Counted from the first letter of the stretch, positions 1 to 12,465 are shown. The stretch is 64,000 bases of DNA from Effrenium voratum (GCA_963377175.1 CAUJNA010001434.1:1-64000); one strand, 5' to 3'. Numbers and translations: made by a program. Notes: generated by a model not told the origin, from the sequence alone.

Positions 1-143
1 ATTACATTACATTACATTACATTACATTACATTACATTACATTACATTACATTACATTACATTACATTACATTACATTACATTACATTACATTAAATACA
101 TTACATTACATTACATTACATTACATTACATTACATTACATTA

Positions 144-174
<31 letters not shown>

Positions 175-680
175 CATACATACATACATACATACATACA
201 TACATACATACACACACATACATACATACATACATAAATACATACATACATACATACATACATACATACATACATTAATTACATTAATTACATTACATTA
301 CATTACATTACATTACATTACATTACATTACATTACATTACATTACATTACATTACATTTCATTACATTACATTACATTTCATTACATTACATTACATTA
401 CATTACATTACATTACATTACATTACATTACATTACATTACATTACATTACATTACATTACATTACATTACATTACATTACATTACATTACATTACATTA
501 CATTACATTACATTACATACATTACATTCCATTACATACATACATACATTACATTACATTACATTACATTACATTACACACATACATAACATACATAACA
601 TACACAACATACACAACATACATTACATACATTACATACATTACATACATTACATACATTACATACATTACATACATTGG
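1..680. repeat. ATTAC / CATA microsatellite
   Basis: Almost pure pentanucleotide ATTAC arrays (about 1-146 and 276-590) flank a tetranucleotide CATA array (about 147-275). The end (590-680) mixes the two units. The long open frames read through it are repeat artefacts. It is not the TTTAGGG-type telomere repeat expected in dinoflagellates. Confidence 0.97.
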
Positions 681-833
681 ATATAATGTTGAATTTGTAT
701 AAGCTTTAACCCGCGATGCCTTGGTGGACATCACTACATGGGTATGTCCGCGACAGGTGCTCCGACTGCCCCACAGGTACGCAGTGGAGCCCTTCAGGCC
801 CACGTCCGCCCGTCCGCCCGTCCGCCCGTCCGC

Positions 834-888
834 CTTGACCAGGCTGCTGTTGCCAAGCGCCTTCGAAACCACGGAGTAGGTATCCAGC
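834..888 (-). CDS. Probable internal exon, unknown protein
   Basis: A 55-nt exon candidate. It starts after an AG|G acceptor and ends at AAG|GC, the same donor type as in the kinesin gene of this window. It encodes LDTYSVVSKALGNSSLVK after one leading base, with mostly G/C third positions. It probably belongs to the same minus-strand gene as the exon at 2288-2482. The phases of the two do not join directly, so at least one exon between them is missed. The family is not recognised. Confidence 0.5.
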
Positions 889-1185
889 CTCGTTTCAGTT
901 CATCGCTCGGCGGGCTCCTCTCCAGCAGTTTCTGAGATTTTGGGGTCGTCAATCTCCTGGCCTTGATGTGTGGTTGCTGTCCGACATATTCTTTGTGGGC
1001 CAGGGCCAAAAGGCGTTGCCATGTTGATTCCCCCCAGCCTCGTTTCAGTTCATCGCTCGGCGGGCTCCTCTCCAGCAGTTTCTGAGATTTTGGGGTCGTC
1101 AATCTCCTGGCCTTGATGTGTGGTTGCTGTCCGACATATTCTTTGTGGGCCAGGGCCAAAAGGCGTTGCCATGTTGATTCCCCCC
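884..1185. repeat. Tandem duplication, 150-bp unit, two copies
   Basis: Two nearly identical 150-bp units (about 884-1033 and 1034-1183). On the minus strand each unit ends with the same GAAACGAG|GCTGG sequence that forms the 3' splice site of the exon at 834-888, so a splice acceptor has been duplicated. The minus-strand frame through both copies is open, with WQRLLALAHKEYVGQQ in each copy. A second frame is also open to a stop after an acidic tail. Whether any of this is translated cannot be decided from sequence. Confidence 0.9.
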
Positions 1186-2287
1186 CATGTGCCATGGTCC
1201 AAATGACGCGTCCTTTTTGGATCTTGTTGGATGGTAATCTTAAAAAGAGGGGCCTTGCTCCAAGATAAGGCACACTTCTCCAGTCTCAGCATTGTCGGAC
1301 GAGACCTCAATTCAAGGGCAGGGAACAAAGAGAAAGGGTGGAACCAATGATTCTCTTTGCAGCTGTTAGCAACACCCAGTGAAATGGACAAAGGAAACGC
1401 ACAATGCTTTGTTGCTGTTGAGCTCCCTGCAAAAAGTTTAATTCTTTGGGTGTTGAGTGGAAAACACCTTTATTTCAACCAAAAAGTTAAAGTCTAAAGA
1501 TCCAACCCAATAGCAGTCAAGAATGGAAGTGTAGCATCACGTCCGACTTTGGCCCCTTAGACCGAGCTGCAGGATCAGGGCCCTCTCCAGGATCTGCCAC
1601 GAGGTCGCTCGGTCGCAAGTGCCGCATGAGCGCATAAGTTGATCAAAGTCGAACTTTCTCGAAAAGAACGTTGCCAAGCCCAGCAAGTCTCGCTTCTGTT
1701 TGAACATTCCAAAGCTCCAGGGGTTGATTCCTTTTCCATGTCTTTTTTTTCAGCCATCGTTCTTTTCAAAAACCGATCGCCATTTCCCTATGGTTTTGGG
1801 TGGTTCTCTTGAAAGAAGGATCCCTGGAAAGAAAGGGGAAGTTACCCCTAGATGTTTGCTCCTTCGTGGTTGGAAAATGTAGGGCTGGCCATTTTGTTTC
1901 AATAGGTTGATGCGAACAGGTCCAGTGTAGTGTGGAACCCTGTTTCGGGAAGCCTTTGCCAAGGATCGACTGGCCAGACCGCACAGATCTTGCTGCTTGC
2001 TGGGGAAATCACTAAAACAGCGGAGTGGCCCGATACTAGCAGAAATACAGGAACCAACGAGCAGTAGTAGTATTGATAATCAAACAATTTGGCAATCACG
2101 AGCCCACAAACAACTTTACCCTCATAAGTTGGTGAAGCCAAAGGACTATTCCCCGACGAAACCAAAGCAAATGACAAACATCAACTAGCCAACTCGTCCA
2201 CTCACAAACTCATCACCCTGCGCGCCGCGCCCGCCAAGTATCCATGCCAATTGACTAGTTGCGTGTAGGAAGCTCTTTGCAACTCAC

Positions 2288-2482
2288 GAAGGCTCTGTGA
2301 AGCTTTGGTCACCAGATCGCGAAGCTGTGCTCGCGAACAAAGAACCCTGCCATACACACCGGGCTTCTCGGCTGTCAATTCGGTGAACGCGGCACATGTC
2401 GCCGCACCTCGCTGTCTTGCCCATCCTCCCGCCGCAGCCGGCCTCGGTGGGGCGAGAGGCTTGCCGGCTCTCAACATGACCC
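2288..2482 (-). CDS. Probable exon with mitochondrial-type N-terminus
   Basis: An open frame with ATG at 2475-2477 encodes 63 codons, then a strong C|GTGAGT donor. The first ~32 residues (MLRAGKPLAPPRPAAAGGWA...) are rich in Arg, Ala and Pro with no acidic residue, as in mitochondrial presequences. The continuation (ELTAEKPGVYGRVLCSRAQL) looks like ordinary soluble protein. A good acceptor (TTTTTGCAG|GGTC) sits five bases before the ATG, so this may be an internal exon or follow a 5'-UTR intron. A MITE lies immediately upstream. Family unknown. Confidence 0.5.
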
Positions 2483-2502
2483 TGCAAAAATGTTGAAACA
2501 CT

Positions 2503-2637
2503 TGAGCCACAATCAAAACCCGGCACAAAAATGGTCGACCCAGAACTATGTAAAGAACCAAGAAGGCGGCCGCAGCTATTTATGGCTGGGATCGTCCCTT
2601 ACTAACCTTCACTTACCCGGGTTTTGATTGTGGCTCA
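2503..2637. mobile_element. 135-bp MITE with perfect 21-bp terminal inverted repeats
   Basis: The left end (2503-2523) begins TGAGCCACAATCAAAACC and the right end (2617-2637) is its exact reverse complement over 21 bases. The interior contains the phrases 'aatggtcgacccagaac' and 'tatttatggctgggatcgtc', which recur at 7959-8030, 16168-16240 and 41828-41938, marking decayed relatives. No coding capacity. No clear target duplication is visible. It is placed just upstream of the exon at 2288-2482. Confidence 0.85.
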
Positions 2638-2639
2638 CT

Positions 2640-4860
2640 TGGAGAATGGATTCCTTATATTTCTTGCCGGATGGATTCCCTGAGTTGGACCTCAAGTCGT
2701 GGGAAGGCGGTTATTCACCAACAAAAAGTTTGGGACTGCGGCACACCTGGATGATATGCCTCTGCTGCAATGGGCAGCAAATACATAGAAGGTCTGGCCA
2801 AGGTAAAAAGCCTCAAGGAGCATCCACGACAGCATCAGCCAAATCAGTCTGCGTAACCTCCCTGGAACCTAAATAGAACGTCTCTCACCTCCCCAAAACC
2901 TCCCCGGGCCCAAAACCCAGGATCGGGCTTCCAAGGGAAGTCCACAATGAACCACATTTAACACAGCGATTTCTGATTTATGTCGCGCATTATAGTTCCA
3001 AAAATAGGAACAATGGACAAATACGTCTGTTTGCGCACTCACTTTGTCGAGGAAACCTTTGGTGTGGGTTAGGGCAACCAAGAGGCAACCACATTTCGGT
3101 TCCCGGTCAAAACACCACCACTCTTCGAATCGGCAAGGGGCAGAGGGCGTGGAAGGCTTCATGGCGCAGATTCGCTTGCACCGGGTGCACGGCCTGCCCA
3201 GTGCCGCAACTTGCTGAGGGCGCTCAGAGCGAGTTGGCATGAAACCCAGGAAACCCCTAGTGAACATAAAATGGGTGGTACATGGGTGTTCATCCGCCCC
3301 AAAATGGAGGCATAGGTTATGACCCATGGCCATGTGTCACCTATGTCCCTTCCCGAGCGGATTGGCAAAAGAAAAAGAACCTGGATAAAATTCTCAGTGG
3401 GTCCTAGACGCAAAATGGGGGGGGGGTTGCAGAAAGGACAGTGCCTCGTCCCTGCCCTGAACTCCGATGGAGGACGGAGCCTGGCCAATGGCAAGTCGCA
3501 AGAGGAGGTGGGTGCGTGTTGCGTTGAGGGTATGTTCACCTTGGTTGCAACAGACATCAACTTCGAAACAGGCCAGCTTTTCATCATGGGCTTCTCTTTG
3601 AAGAAAGGAATGCCTACTGAAAATGAATCCCTGGTTCGCAACTTGGGAACTAATCAGGCCTTCCCATTGCAAGGATAGGGACCTATGGGCGTGGTGGGAA
3701 AGCCACAACAGGGGGTTGCGTTTGATTTCCCTTTAAACTCAGAAGGGGAGCCTCCTTTGACGTGGTTGTGGAAAATGGCCCTTTCTGTCACATTGAAATG
3801 GAAATTCCATTCACGCCGACGATACATCCATATAAGAATCCCAAAGCAGTGACATTCCTTTTGGTGTGTTTAACCCAACCTGGAAAATATACCCTTACAG
3901 AAGACAGGCACCTATGTGGGTCTCTAAGTCAGTCTCTAATTGGCAACAACACCCATGGGGCCAAACAGTGCCAAGCGTGGCGGGAGCTCCAGAAACTCAG
4001 TTGCCATCTTCTAATCCATCTGCTCTGAAACTGTCGCTCGGCAGCAGCTGAAGGCCTCCAATGGCAATTGGCTTGTGCTTGGTTCCACCTCAACTCCGAG
4101 CTCTGCTTGCTTGCTTGTGGCAAAACATCATTCGAATCCTTAAACGCTGCCTCGGTAAGCTGCATTCGCTGGTGGGCCACTGGTGGAAGACTTGTGGCTG
4201 TGTCCTCTGTTGCACCTCTTTAGAGCAAACTCAGCGGAAACGGCGTTGTTAATGCATTCATGAGTGTCGTGGAGAACATCCGGAAGTGGTGCATTGGCGA
4301 ACCGCGCTTCTGGCTGCAACTCGCAAGGCATGCATGCGGGTCTTGCTACTTGCCTTTTGCGTGGCATGAACTGACTGACCAAGCTACCCGCACCCTGTCA
4401 CAACCAATCCAAGCCGCCATTCCTTCAGGTCGGCTGACATCCACGTCTACGTTGTGGAAGCACGAGATCAGAAGCCTTGAATTCCAACATGCTGACTCTT
4501 TTCAGCCACCCTGCAAACAACTGTCTCCCCGACTGTCCGCTGACTCCAATTCAAGCACATTGCAGCCCCTCGGCCTTTTCTTGCATGTCGACTTTGCGAG
4601 ACGCGTGATGGACCTACATTTACCTCGACACAGCGCGGTGGCGCTGGTTCATTCAGGTTGCGGTGCCCATTGACTAGTGGAGAAGACAAAGAAGCTGTCA
4701 TCGCTTACATAAGTTGGATGTCCGTTCGCATGTGCCAGGGTCAACATTCCCCCCGCAGCGGGGGTCTGGATGCCTTAATCACCAAAACCTCTCATAATGG
4801 TTGTTCGCAATCCCCGTTGAACTGTCTAAGGCCGCTCCTGATTGGTAACCCTCAGTAAGC
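2640..4860. other. No gene recognised
   Basis: Unique-looking sequence with only short open frames on both strands. 3262-3336 is a relative of the dispersed repeat with 'ccccaaaatgg' and 'gacccatggccatg' (see 4862-4990). 3418-3426 is a poly-G run. I see no exon with the GC-donor/AG|G signature. Confidence 0.5.
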
Positions 4861-4861
4861 C

Positions 4862-4990
4862 ATGGCACATGTGGCCATGGGTCAAAAGCCCGCACCCCCA
4901 GTGAACATTCCAATCCCCACCAAAATAGACTAAAATGGGTGGTGTACCTACCCCAAAATGGTACCATGGGTGTTGACCCACAGCCATATT
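4862..4990. mobile_element. Dispersed ~130-bp repeat with imperfect inverted ends (family C)
   Basis: Left end ATGTGGCCATGGGTCAA and right end TTGACCCACAGCCATAT are inverted repeats matching at about 14 of 17 positions. The interior carries AGTGAACATTCCAATCCC and AAAATGGGTGGTG. Longer copies are at 34872-35002 (same orientation), 41640-41790 (partial, rearranged) and 61688-61805 (opposite strand). Non-coding, MITE-like. Confidence 0.75.
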
Positions 4991-7205
4991 AACTCAAGAG
5001 GAACCGCCGCGGCAGAATGCGCAGCCTGCTTGGCTGTGTGCACAGCCGTGCGGGGTTGCTTGCGCCGACCCACCCACCCCACTTGCGCCTCCCAGGTGTT
5101 GCGTGTGGCTTCTGTTCAGGCAGCATGGCCCCCAAATATGAACCGTCCTAACTTCAAGCACATATGTAACTACATTCGCATATATATATATATACACATA
5201 TTGTACACCTACATATAGACACTTCACAACAACTACTGGTGACGTATAATATATCTACACCATTAATGTGCTTGAAACCCTTGAGAAAACCATCGACACA
5301 CCGGCTGATCATTTCTTTTCGGTGGTACACATCATCTGGGGCTTTCAGAGTCAACATGACGAATCGGCTGCACCACATCACAGGGCGGGCGGCTTGAAAC
5401 AAACCCGCGTGCCCCGGCTCACGCTACGGGCCCCCTACCCAGGCTTCGTGTCACATGACTTCCTGTTAGGAAGGTCGAATACGTGGATTCAATCGGGAGG
5501 TGCCATGATGTCTCAAAATGGTACCTCAACTTCACCCACCGGGGAAAAAAAAAAACGGACCCAGACAGCTACCTCAAAAAAACACACCCATATCACACCT
5601 ACGGCTTTCCTCCAGAACGCTTGACATGAAGTTCACCCATGTGACACGGCCAGGAAGCTACACGACTACCCCATCTGCACAGAACCTCAGCTTGAAAGGA
5701 CTTTATGGAGCCACGAAAGGTCAGGTAATTACTCCCACCTGCTGACATAGCCGTCTACCAAAAGCATCCCATCAGCTTCCATGCGTCTTGGACCCCTTCT
5801 CACTCCCGGAGTGGATTGGCCAGAACGCAAGTTCAGACTTTTCGGATTTGGTTTTCTGTTGAAGTGATCTTCAACAAACTCATCTTTCTGAGAAGTACAA
5901 AGTCCGCAAAAACTGGGGAAAACGGGCAATTTGCATCAGAATCATGATCCTTGTTATTTTTTTGCAGCCGTACCCGTGTAATTGCTTAAACAAAACACTG
6001 AATTTGCACCAAAGCTTTCGCCACACATCCTGGTCCCCTGCGCCTTCAGAACTCGTCCTCGCAAAGGTCCCCTTTGGCGCTATGCAAAAGCCAGATGTGC
6101 AACCACACGTGTCCACAGGTCAAAATCTATGTGGCTGTGAATCTCAGGGATTCCTTGGACATCATGTGGGGAATCATGTTTATTTACCACTTAGCTGCGG
6201 ATTCAGGTCCGCCAACCGCTTGAGAGGTGTCCCCCAACAGACTTCATACCAATCTTTGCTTCAACATCCTTATTCTGTCGTCTGAAACATACACAAGCAC
6301 TGAGCATGTTTTGCCACCACATCCCCTATTACCATACCAACAAAAAGCACGAGCATCGGCCTCTGCCAGCCAACAATACCAGTGTCCACGTCCATTCAAC
6401 GAGAACAAACACTGCCAGAAACAACTGCGACATCGTGTACACTGGGTGAAATAGAGTGATTCTCCAGGCTGAAATACGGAATACGTGGACCTCTAAGAAA
6501 CCAACACCCTTTGTGAGACCGCGTTGATTTGCCCACATCTTAAACTTAAAAACAATGCAAACACAAAAACAAACATGTCAACCGGGGAAAGCATCTCAGG
6601 CCGCCACCAATGATGGTGTGCCACCTGGACTTCACCTGGTCGCCTCAAGCGGTCAAGCGGCGATCGGGGCTCGAGCCAAGGCCGAACAAGGGCCCTGTGT
6701 GGTGTCCAATTTCAACCGCCCGAAAAGGGTACCCTTAAAGACAGGGCTGATTTGAACCAAGCGGCGAAGTTTGCCGCTGGAGCCAGAACTGGGTTCCTTA
6801 AAGCGGCTCGTACTATTTCAACTGTGGCATCATACATTCAGCCTTTGGACACAACACGGCGAAAATTGGAGTGAAACACAAATAGAGCAAAATGCCCTTT
6901 TTGGCAAACCCCTTGCAATGGCTGCATCTTGCGCTGGCGTCGGGGAAATAAAGCAACCGCTGAGGGAGGCAAGCAAGGATCCGAGTTGCGGAGAAAAACA
7001 TGTCGTATACAATATGCAGGATGCGGCTCAAGTCAGCTCGCTGGCCTCAGCAAAAACATGGCAGGGTTGCCTTTTTCACCCTAAATGGCGGCACCTGAAC
7101 ATGGCCCATCGCCGTCGAGACGGCAAGAGGAAGAGCCTTGGAAGGGCTTTCCAGGATTCGACGATGGGACTCCTGGTGTTTGCCATTTTAAATATGATGT
7201 TACTA
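4991..7205. other. No gene recognised; short AT microsatellite
   Basis: 5178-5200 is an AT dinucleotide run. On the minus strand 5240-5360 reads as a protein-like stretch (MLTLKAPDDVYHRKEMISR and onward) but its third positions are not GC-rich and no good splice sites frame it. The rest has no supportable feature. Confidence 0.4.
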
Positions 7206-7214
7206 TTTGCACCC

Positions 7215-7292
7215 TGCGAGTGATGGTCCAATGGTAGAGAGTCAGACCTCTAACCAAATCAAAGGTGTCAACAGTTCAACTCTGGGCGCCCT
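7215..7292 (+). pseudogene. tRNA-like fossil (A box and B box)
   Basis: TGGTCCAATGG (7224-7234) fits the polymerase III A-box consensus and AGTTCAACTCT (7273-7283) fits the B box, 49 bases apart as in a tRNA. The anticodon region gives no pairing stem and the acceptor ends do not pair, so this is not a functional tRNA. It could be a tRNA pseudogene or the head of a tRNA-derived SINE. Confidence 0.45.
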
Positions 7293-7299
7293 GCGCTCC

Positions 7300-9815
7300 G
7301 GTGGAAAAACCGCCAGCCCTGGCAGTTTTGATAGCCAGGGCTGAATAGACGCCCAAGACGAACAAGTCGTCTTAGAGGAATCACCTTTTGGACGCCCGAA
7401 AAGGAGGGGTGTCATCAGAATTCGGGGAGGGAATCTCTAGGCCCTTTGAGGTTCTACGGGCAAACCGGCTCGTGTGTACCTGAGGTTACCTGAACCGTTC
7501 CCTGTTCCCTGATACCCTGCTCTCGAACGATCTCAAAAGTGGTTGTCACTCGCGCAACAACTCATTGCCGATCAGGGTCAGACAGGTCAGGAATTCCTTC
7601 CACTCACGTTTGCCTTTCTTTTCCCTGTCAACGCATGGCGAGGGGATTCAGAGGCCCCTAAGTTTCTTTCATCTCGTGTTCGCGGAGAAACAAACGGGAA
7701 CGGAACCCCTGCCTCGCTTCCGTTGTCTTATTGAGGAGCAGGGGAAAGTCCCTGCACTGTTCTCAGAAACTATGCTGGGTGTTAAATAGTGGGTCTGGGC
7801 ATTTTACCCATTGCGCTCTTCCAAAATGTGAACTACTTCCCAGTGGTTCAGTGACAAACCATTTGTAGCGGGGAAGCCACCAAAAAGGGAAGAAGGATGC
7901 CACTGAACCACCGGAACCCTCCCCAAAAAAAGGTAAAAGGGCACTACTGGGGGGCCTGGTATTTATGGTTGGGATTGTCCGTTACTAACCTTCATCGAAT
8001 CGGTTTTGAGCACGTGGCTCACGTGTCGGCTCGCCAACTTCTCCCACTCCCGGCGCACCGGCCGTGCGGTCGGGTGCGGCATGTCGCGCCGGAAGCGTCC
8101 AACGACAGTGCGTCGGCAGCCTGGGGATCTGCGGGGACTTTCGGGTGGCCTGCTGGAGTCTTCTAAATAGGGGTGCCTGTTTTTAGGGGACCCGCCCCAA
8201 AATTGAATTTAGTTGGGTCCCTTTGGGCTCCCTTTGAAGCCACGCGAAAATGGTACCCGCACAAAAAGACACACCCAAATCGTGTTGACTTTGACACTGA
8301 TTCAGCGTATGGAACCAAAGTCTGCTGCGAGCTGTGCCCACTGGACCGCTGCTGAAGCATTGGGGCCAGGTAGAATAACGCGCCTTTACAAAAGAGCAGT
8401 TTGGATCTCTAGGAAAGGAACCTTTGCGGGAAAAGTTTCCACTTGTGAGGTCACCATTTGACTCGAATCCTGTTTGAACCCTGAATTGGATCGCTGCCTG
8501 TCGTTTGAACTCAAACAGCGTTGAAACCCTTATTGAACACTATTCAGATCTCAAGACGTTTAATTTGAGACGCGAGAATATCAAGCTTGAAACCTATCGA
8601 GAAATGCACACCTCATACCTTGGGACACCTGCGGGCTGTCCAACATGGGGGAGGCAACATGCCTTTTGTCGGGCTCGGCCGTCGTCTTCAAAATGGAGAC
8701 GAACAAAACCGGGGACCGGGGTACCGAATCGAGATCCTCGAACTCTCGCGGCGCGGCCCTGAGGCCCTGAGGCCCTGCGGCCCTGAGGCCCAGGCCCGGG
8801 ATGTTCAAATGGATTCCGAGGTGATGGCATCTCAATGTCAACCTCCTTCGCCTGAGACTTCTCACCAAAGGCATGGGGAAGGCCGTGAGAGTTTCTGGAT
8901 GGGCTGGAAGGGGGACCCAAAGGGAAACCTCGGCTCCCTGACACAAAGCCGAAGTTAATGAGTTCATGGATCCCCGAGATCCCCCCTAGCAAACTCTCAC
9001 TGAAACTCAATCAAGCAGAACACGCTTGCAGCACTTCCAGCTAGATCCACGCTGGGCAAGAACAGCTGGCGAATCTTTCCGAATACAGCAATGCTGAGTC
9101 ATCCGCGTGGGCCCCTCGGAGTCATCAACAAAACCAAGAACTAAAGGACTGACTCTACCAAAAAGAAACGCCGTTGTTTTGCGTGTGGCAAGGAGACTGT
9201 TCCGTTCAATTGACCCGAATTTGGATTGCCTCCAAGTCGCATTTACGCGATCCACCGGATAGCCAGGCGTGCTTTGCACAGAGGATGCCTCGCGTTGCAG
9301 GGTTGACAGCCGGGCTGCTTCGGGCTGAGGGCAAAACACGAATGGACGCCTTTCCAAATCGCTCTTCTGTCAACATCTGGACATGCAAATCTCCTTTGAA
9401 CAATAGAATCTTCGATTGTTTTGGTGTGAAGGGGATGAGGTGCTGGTTAAACCCGCATGACCTGGAAAATACCACCCTCCCAGCCTGGAATCCAGTGGGC
9501 AACTCAAAGATCTCGCCAGAAACCTCGACAGATTCGAAGTCGGGCAACACAACTACCATGCAAATAAAGCATGGGAAAGCTATCAAAGAGCCATGATGTA
9601 CTGCTTGCGGGAGGTTCAGACAGTACGTTTTCCAAAGTCCAAACATCCAAACATGCGATCTGACACACCAAAAGCAGTGCGATCTGAAACAGCCATGGAG
9701 CTGACTCACACGCTATACCAGAGGAGCCGACGAAGCTGGAGGGCCGACATAGCTATGTTGATATTTGTGTTTTCTTTATTTTCCCTTCTTGCGGCTTGTG
9801 TTTCGTCTTTATGCA
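7300..9815. other. No gene recognised; two dispersed-repeat pieces
   Basis: 7908-7963 is a partial copy of family B ('ccggaaccctccccaaaa' ... 'gggcactactgggg'). It is followed at 7959-8030 by a relative of the 2503-2637 MITE interior. 8756-8795 contains a GGCCCTGAG short tandem repeat. Overlapping open frames at 8580-9010 and 9206-9709 lack family resemblance and splice signals. Confidence 0.5.
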
Positions 9816-10765
9816 TATTCTTTATGATTTCCTTTCATTATTTATGCCTTTCTTGCTTTCTTCTTTCTTTGCTTCCGTCTCTTTTCTTTGTCATCTGCCT
9901 TCCTTCCTTCTTTCCTTCCTTCCTTCCTTTCCTTTCCTTCCTTTCTTCATTTCTTCACGGTTTTCCTTATTTCCCTTCTTCTTTCCTTGTCTTTCCGTCT
10001 TTCCTTCTCCCTCCCTCTCACCCTCCCTCCCTCCCTCTCGCTCTCTCTCGCTCCCTCTCCCCCTCTCTCTCTCTCTCTGTGTTTCTGTCTTTCTTTCTTT
10101 CTTTCTTTCCTTCCTGCTTTGCACGGGCGGGGAGGCGCGCTTGGGCGCGCGACTGCCCATTTTCCATTTTTCAGCCTCTCTCCTGCCTATCCGGGCGCGC
10201 ATCTAGCCCTTATGTCCATGTTTGTTTTTATTCCTACCACTGAATCTCACTTTTGACCTCTCTCAGTTTCTCTCTATTTAAACCTATCTATCTAGCAAGG
10301 CAGCTCGCTAGACTCTGTCTGTCCATCTTTGCATCTACCTATTTAAGTCTCTCCCTATCTATCCTTCTAACAAGTATCCATCTATCTGATCTCTCTACCC
10401 ACCTAGCCCTCTAAACACCATCTCTCGCTATGTGGGTGTCTATCTGTTATCTATCTACCTGTCTACCTACCCATCTGTCTCTCTATCATCTCTCTACCTC
10501 TCTACCCACCTAACTGTCCATCATGTTCTTATTCATCCGCTTCTCCCTCTTGCTTTGTGTCTTGCTTTCTTTCTTTCTGTCTACTCTGCCAACTCTATCT
10601 ACCTATCTATGTATGTATTTGTCTATCTGTCTATGTATTTCTCTCTCTCACAACCCATCTGTCTGTCTATCCTTCTGCCTATCTATCTATGTCTCTCTCT
10701 CGCTATCTATCTATCTCCATCTATCTATGAATCTGTCTGTCTATTTCACCTTATACCTTCCATAG
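9815..10765. repeat. Pyrimidine-rich microsatellites (CTTT, TTCC, CTAT)
   Basis: One strand is almost all C and T. TTCC/CTTT units fill 9815-10120. CTAT and CTGT units fill about 10270-10760. Short ordinary sequence separates them at 10125-10260. The Leu/Ser-rich and Glu/Lys/Arg-rich frames here are artefacts. Confidence 0.95.
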
Positions 10766-10769
10766 CAGA

Positions 10770-11020
10770 AATGCGCCATGAATCTGTACCGGACCCTGCG
10801 AAAGCGCTGTGCCCAACACGAATTCTTCACCCGACCTTGTGAAAGTGGCACGCGTGCGACCAGATCTGCACGCCTGCAACGAAATCTTCAGATGACCTTG
10901 CCAAAGTGCCACGAAACCTGCACCTGGCCTTGCGAAAGTGCTGCGCCTGCAGAAAGTGCTGTGGCTGCGCGCCACGAAGCCTGCACCTCACCTTGCGCGC
11001 CTGCCACAAAATCTATGCCT
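10770..11020. repeat. Degenerate ~40-bp minisatellite
   Basis: Variants of 'cctgcacctgaccttgcgaaagtgc' recur five or six times, for example at 10792, 10832, 10895, 10925 and 10980. Units are diverged. No gene is needed to explain the open frames. Confidence 0.7.
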
Positions 11021-11407
11021 CACCGCCTCACCTTACCGAAGGCGTGCAAACTACTGTCGCGAAAGGCTTGCGTGTCCGTGCCAATGGGCCCAGCTCCGAA
11101 CGTGCTCTGAGATCGCTCCGATCGTGCTCCGACCAGGAGCCGCGATCAGGCCAACTTTCGACCATCCCGAACCTGCAGAGGGTTGCACGTTTTAGACATT
11201 TCTATTCCACGCCACACGCACAAGCATGTTTTGCACGTCTGCCTGTTCTCCTCTTGTCTTCTCTCAGAGAGCTAGTTTTCAATTAGTAGCCGTACCACGG
11301 AAGTTCCTTCTAAACTTCCTTTGACCATAACAAGCACACGGCACATGTACCATAGTAAGTTGCATCATGTCGCAACGTTCCTGGCATGTCCCCAAGCATG
11401 CCAGTTG

Positions 11408-11488
11408 TAGATGTGTGTTGGTGTGTCTGTGTGTGTTGGTGTGTCTGTGTGTGTGTGTGTGCTTGTGTGTGTGTGTGCTTGTGTGCTG
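11408..11488. repeat. TG-rich microsatellite
   Basis: TGTGTG runs interrupted by TTGG and CTTG units. Simple repeat only. Confidence 0.9.
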
Positions 11489-11499
11489 ACACATTGTCC

Positions 11500-12300
11500 A
11501 CAGAAGGGCCAAATTTTCATGAAACACCTTCGGTGTGACCAAAGGCCTGCGGCGTCACCCTCAAAAAGTCAAAGAATGGTCCACCCAGAACTGTCTTCCG
11601 CGCCATAGGACCTTTTGGAACCTTGACAGAACATTGCTGCCTAAATCGAAAGGTTAAATCTGGCTGATTCGATTCAATTCCAACTAAGAGAAAGCAAGCA
11701 AAGCGTAGCCTCTGACTAGCCAATTAGAGGTGCATAAGCGCTAAAGGAAAGGATTCAAGCGTTTTGTCGGGGAAACACAATACCTCTCCAACCCATGGGT
11801 AAAGTTGCAAGCGAAAGAAACATAAACAGGGGCCAACTCATTTCACAGCTGCAATCAAATGAGCACGCACTCTAAGCCGGAATCAGGCTTTCTGAAGAAT
11901 GAACCCCCATCATCCGTATCTTGGGGGAGGATCAGTTTGCCCCAAAACGCACATCCGGACAAATGCAGTGCCCCGTTCTTTTGCGTGGGTGTTGCCCTTT
12001 CCTTAGCGGGGGGGTCTTGACTTATGTTTCTCAGGGGGGTGTTTGATCATCCGGAGATCAACAAGCCCTCGGTATGGAGGACCCCCCCCAAAATGGCACC
12101 TGTTTTACCCCACTTCTCATGGGGACGTTTTGGGGGTGTAGTAGAAAACCCTTTGATTTCCCCAAAAGCTAAAGTCTGAAGATCCAACCCAATAGCAGTC
12201 AGGGGGGGGGGGGGGGAAACTTTTGGGGGGAAGGCGGGCAATAGCTTGCTTGGCAGGGAGCCGGTACGGAGCTCCAGCCCAAGCAGCCTGGGACGCCGAG
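11500..12300. other. No gene recognised
   Basis: 12140-12200 repeats text from 1485-1525 ('agatccaacccaatagcagtca'), so a diverged dispersed repeat is present in both places. 12200-12215 is a poly-G tract. Nothing else is supportable. Confidence 0.5.
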
Positions 12301-12304
12301 CTTG

Positions 12305-12465
12305 TCCCAGCTGAGGTGACTTAACTGGGCTGTCCCCAGATCCCCCGCAAAAAGTTTTACTAACTTTTGGTGGGTTAACTGGAATTGTACCACTAAACAC
12401 TAACAGGCTAAAAAGCGAAGGAACCGGCTGGCTGGAACCACCAAGTGAAGTGGCAACCACAGAGA
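12305..12465. repeat. Dispersed repeat family D, copy 1
   Basis: Shares 'ctgggctgtcc', 'cttttggtgggt' and 'ggctggaaccac' in the same order and spacing with 15540-15675. About 135-160 bp, diverged. No inverted ends seen. Confidence 0.65.

Noticed and set aside
1..680. Telomere
   Set aside because: The ATTAC and CATA units are not a telomere repeat, and the array is interrupted by diverse units.
9593..10256. Open frame of 216 codons, Ser/Leu/Phe-rich
   Set aside because: It runs through a pyrimidine-rich microsatellite. The composition explains the lack of stops.
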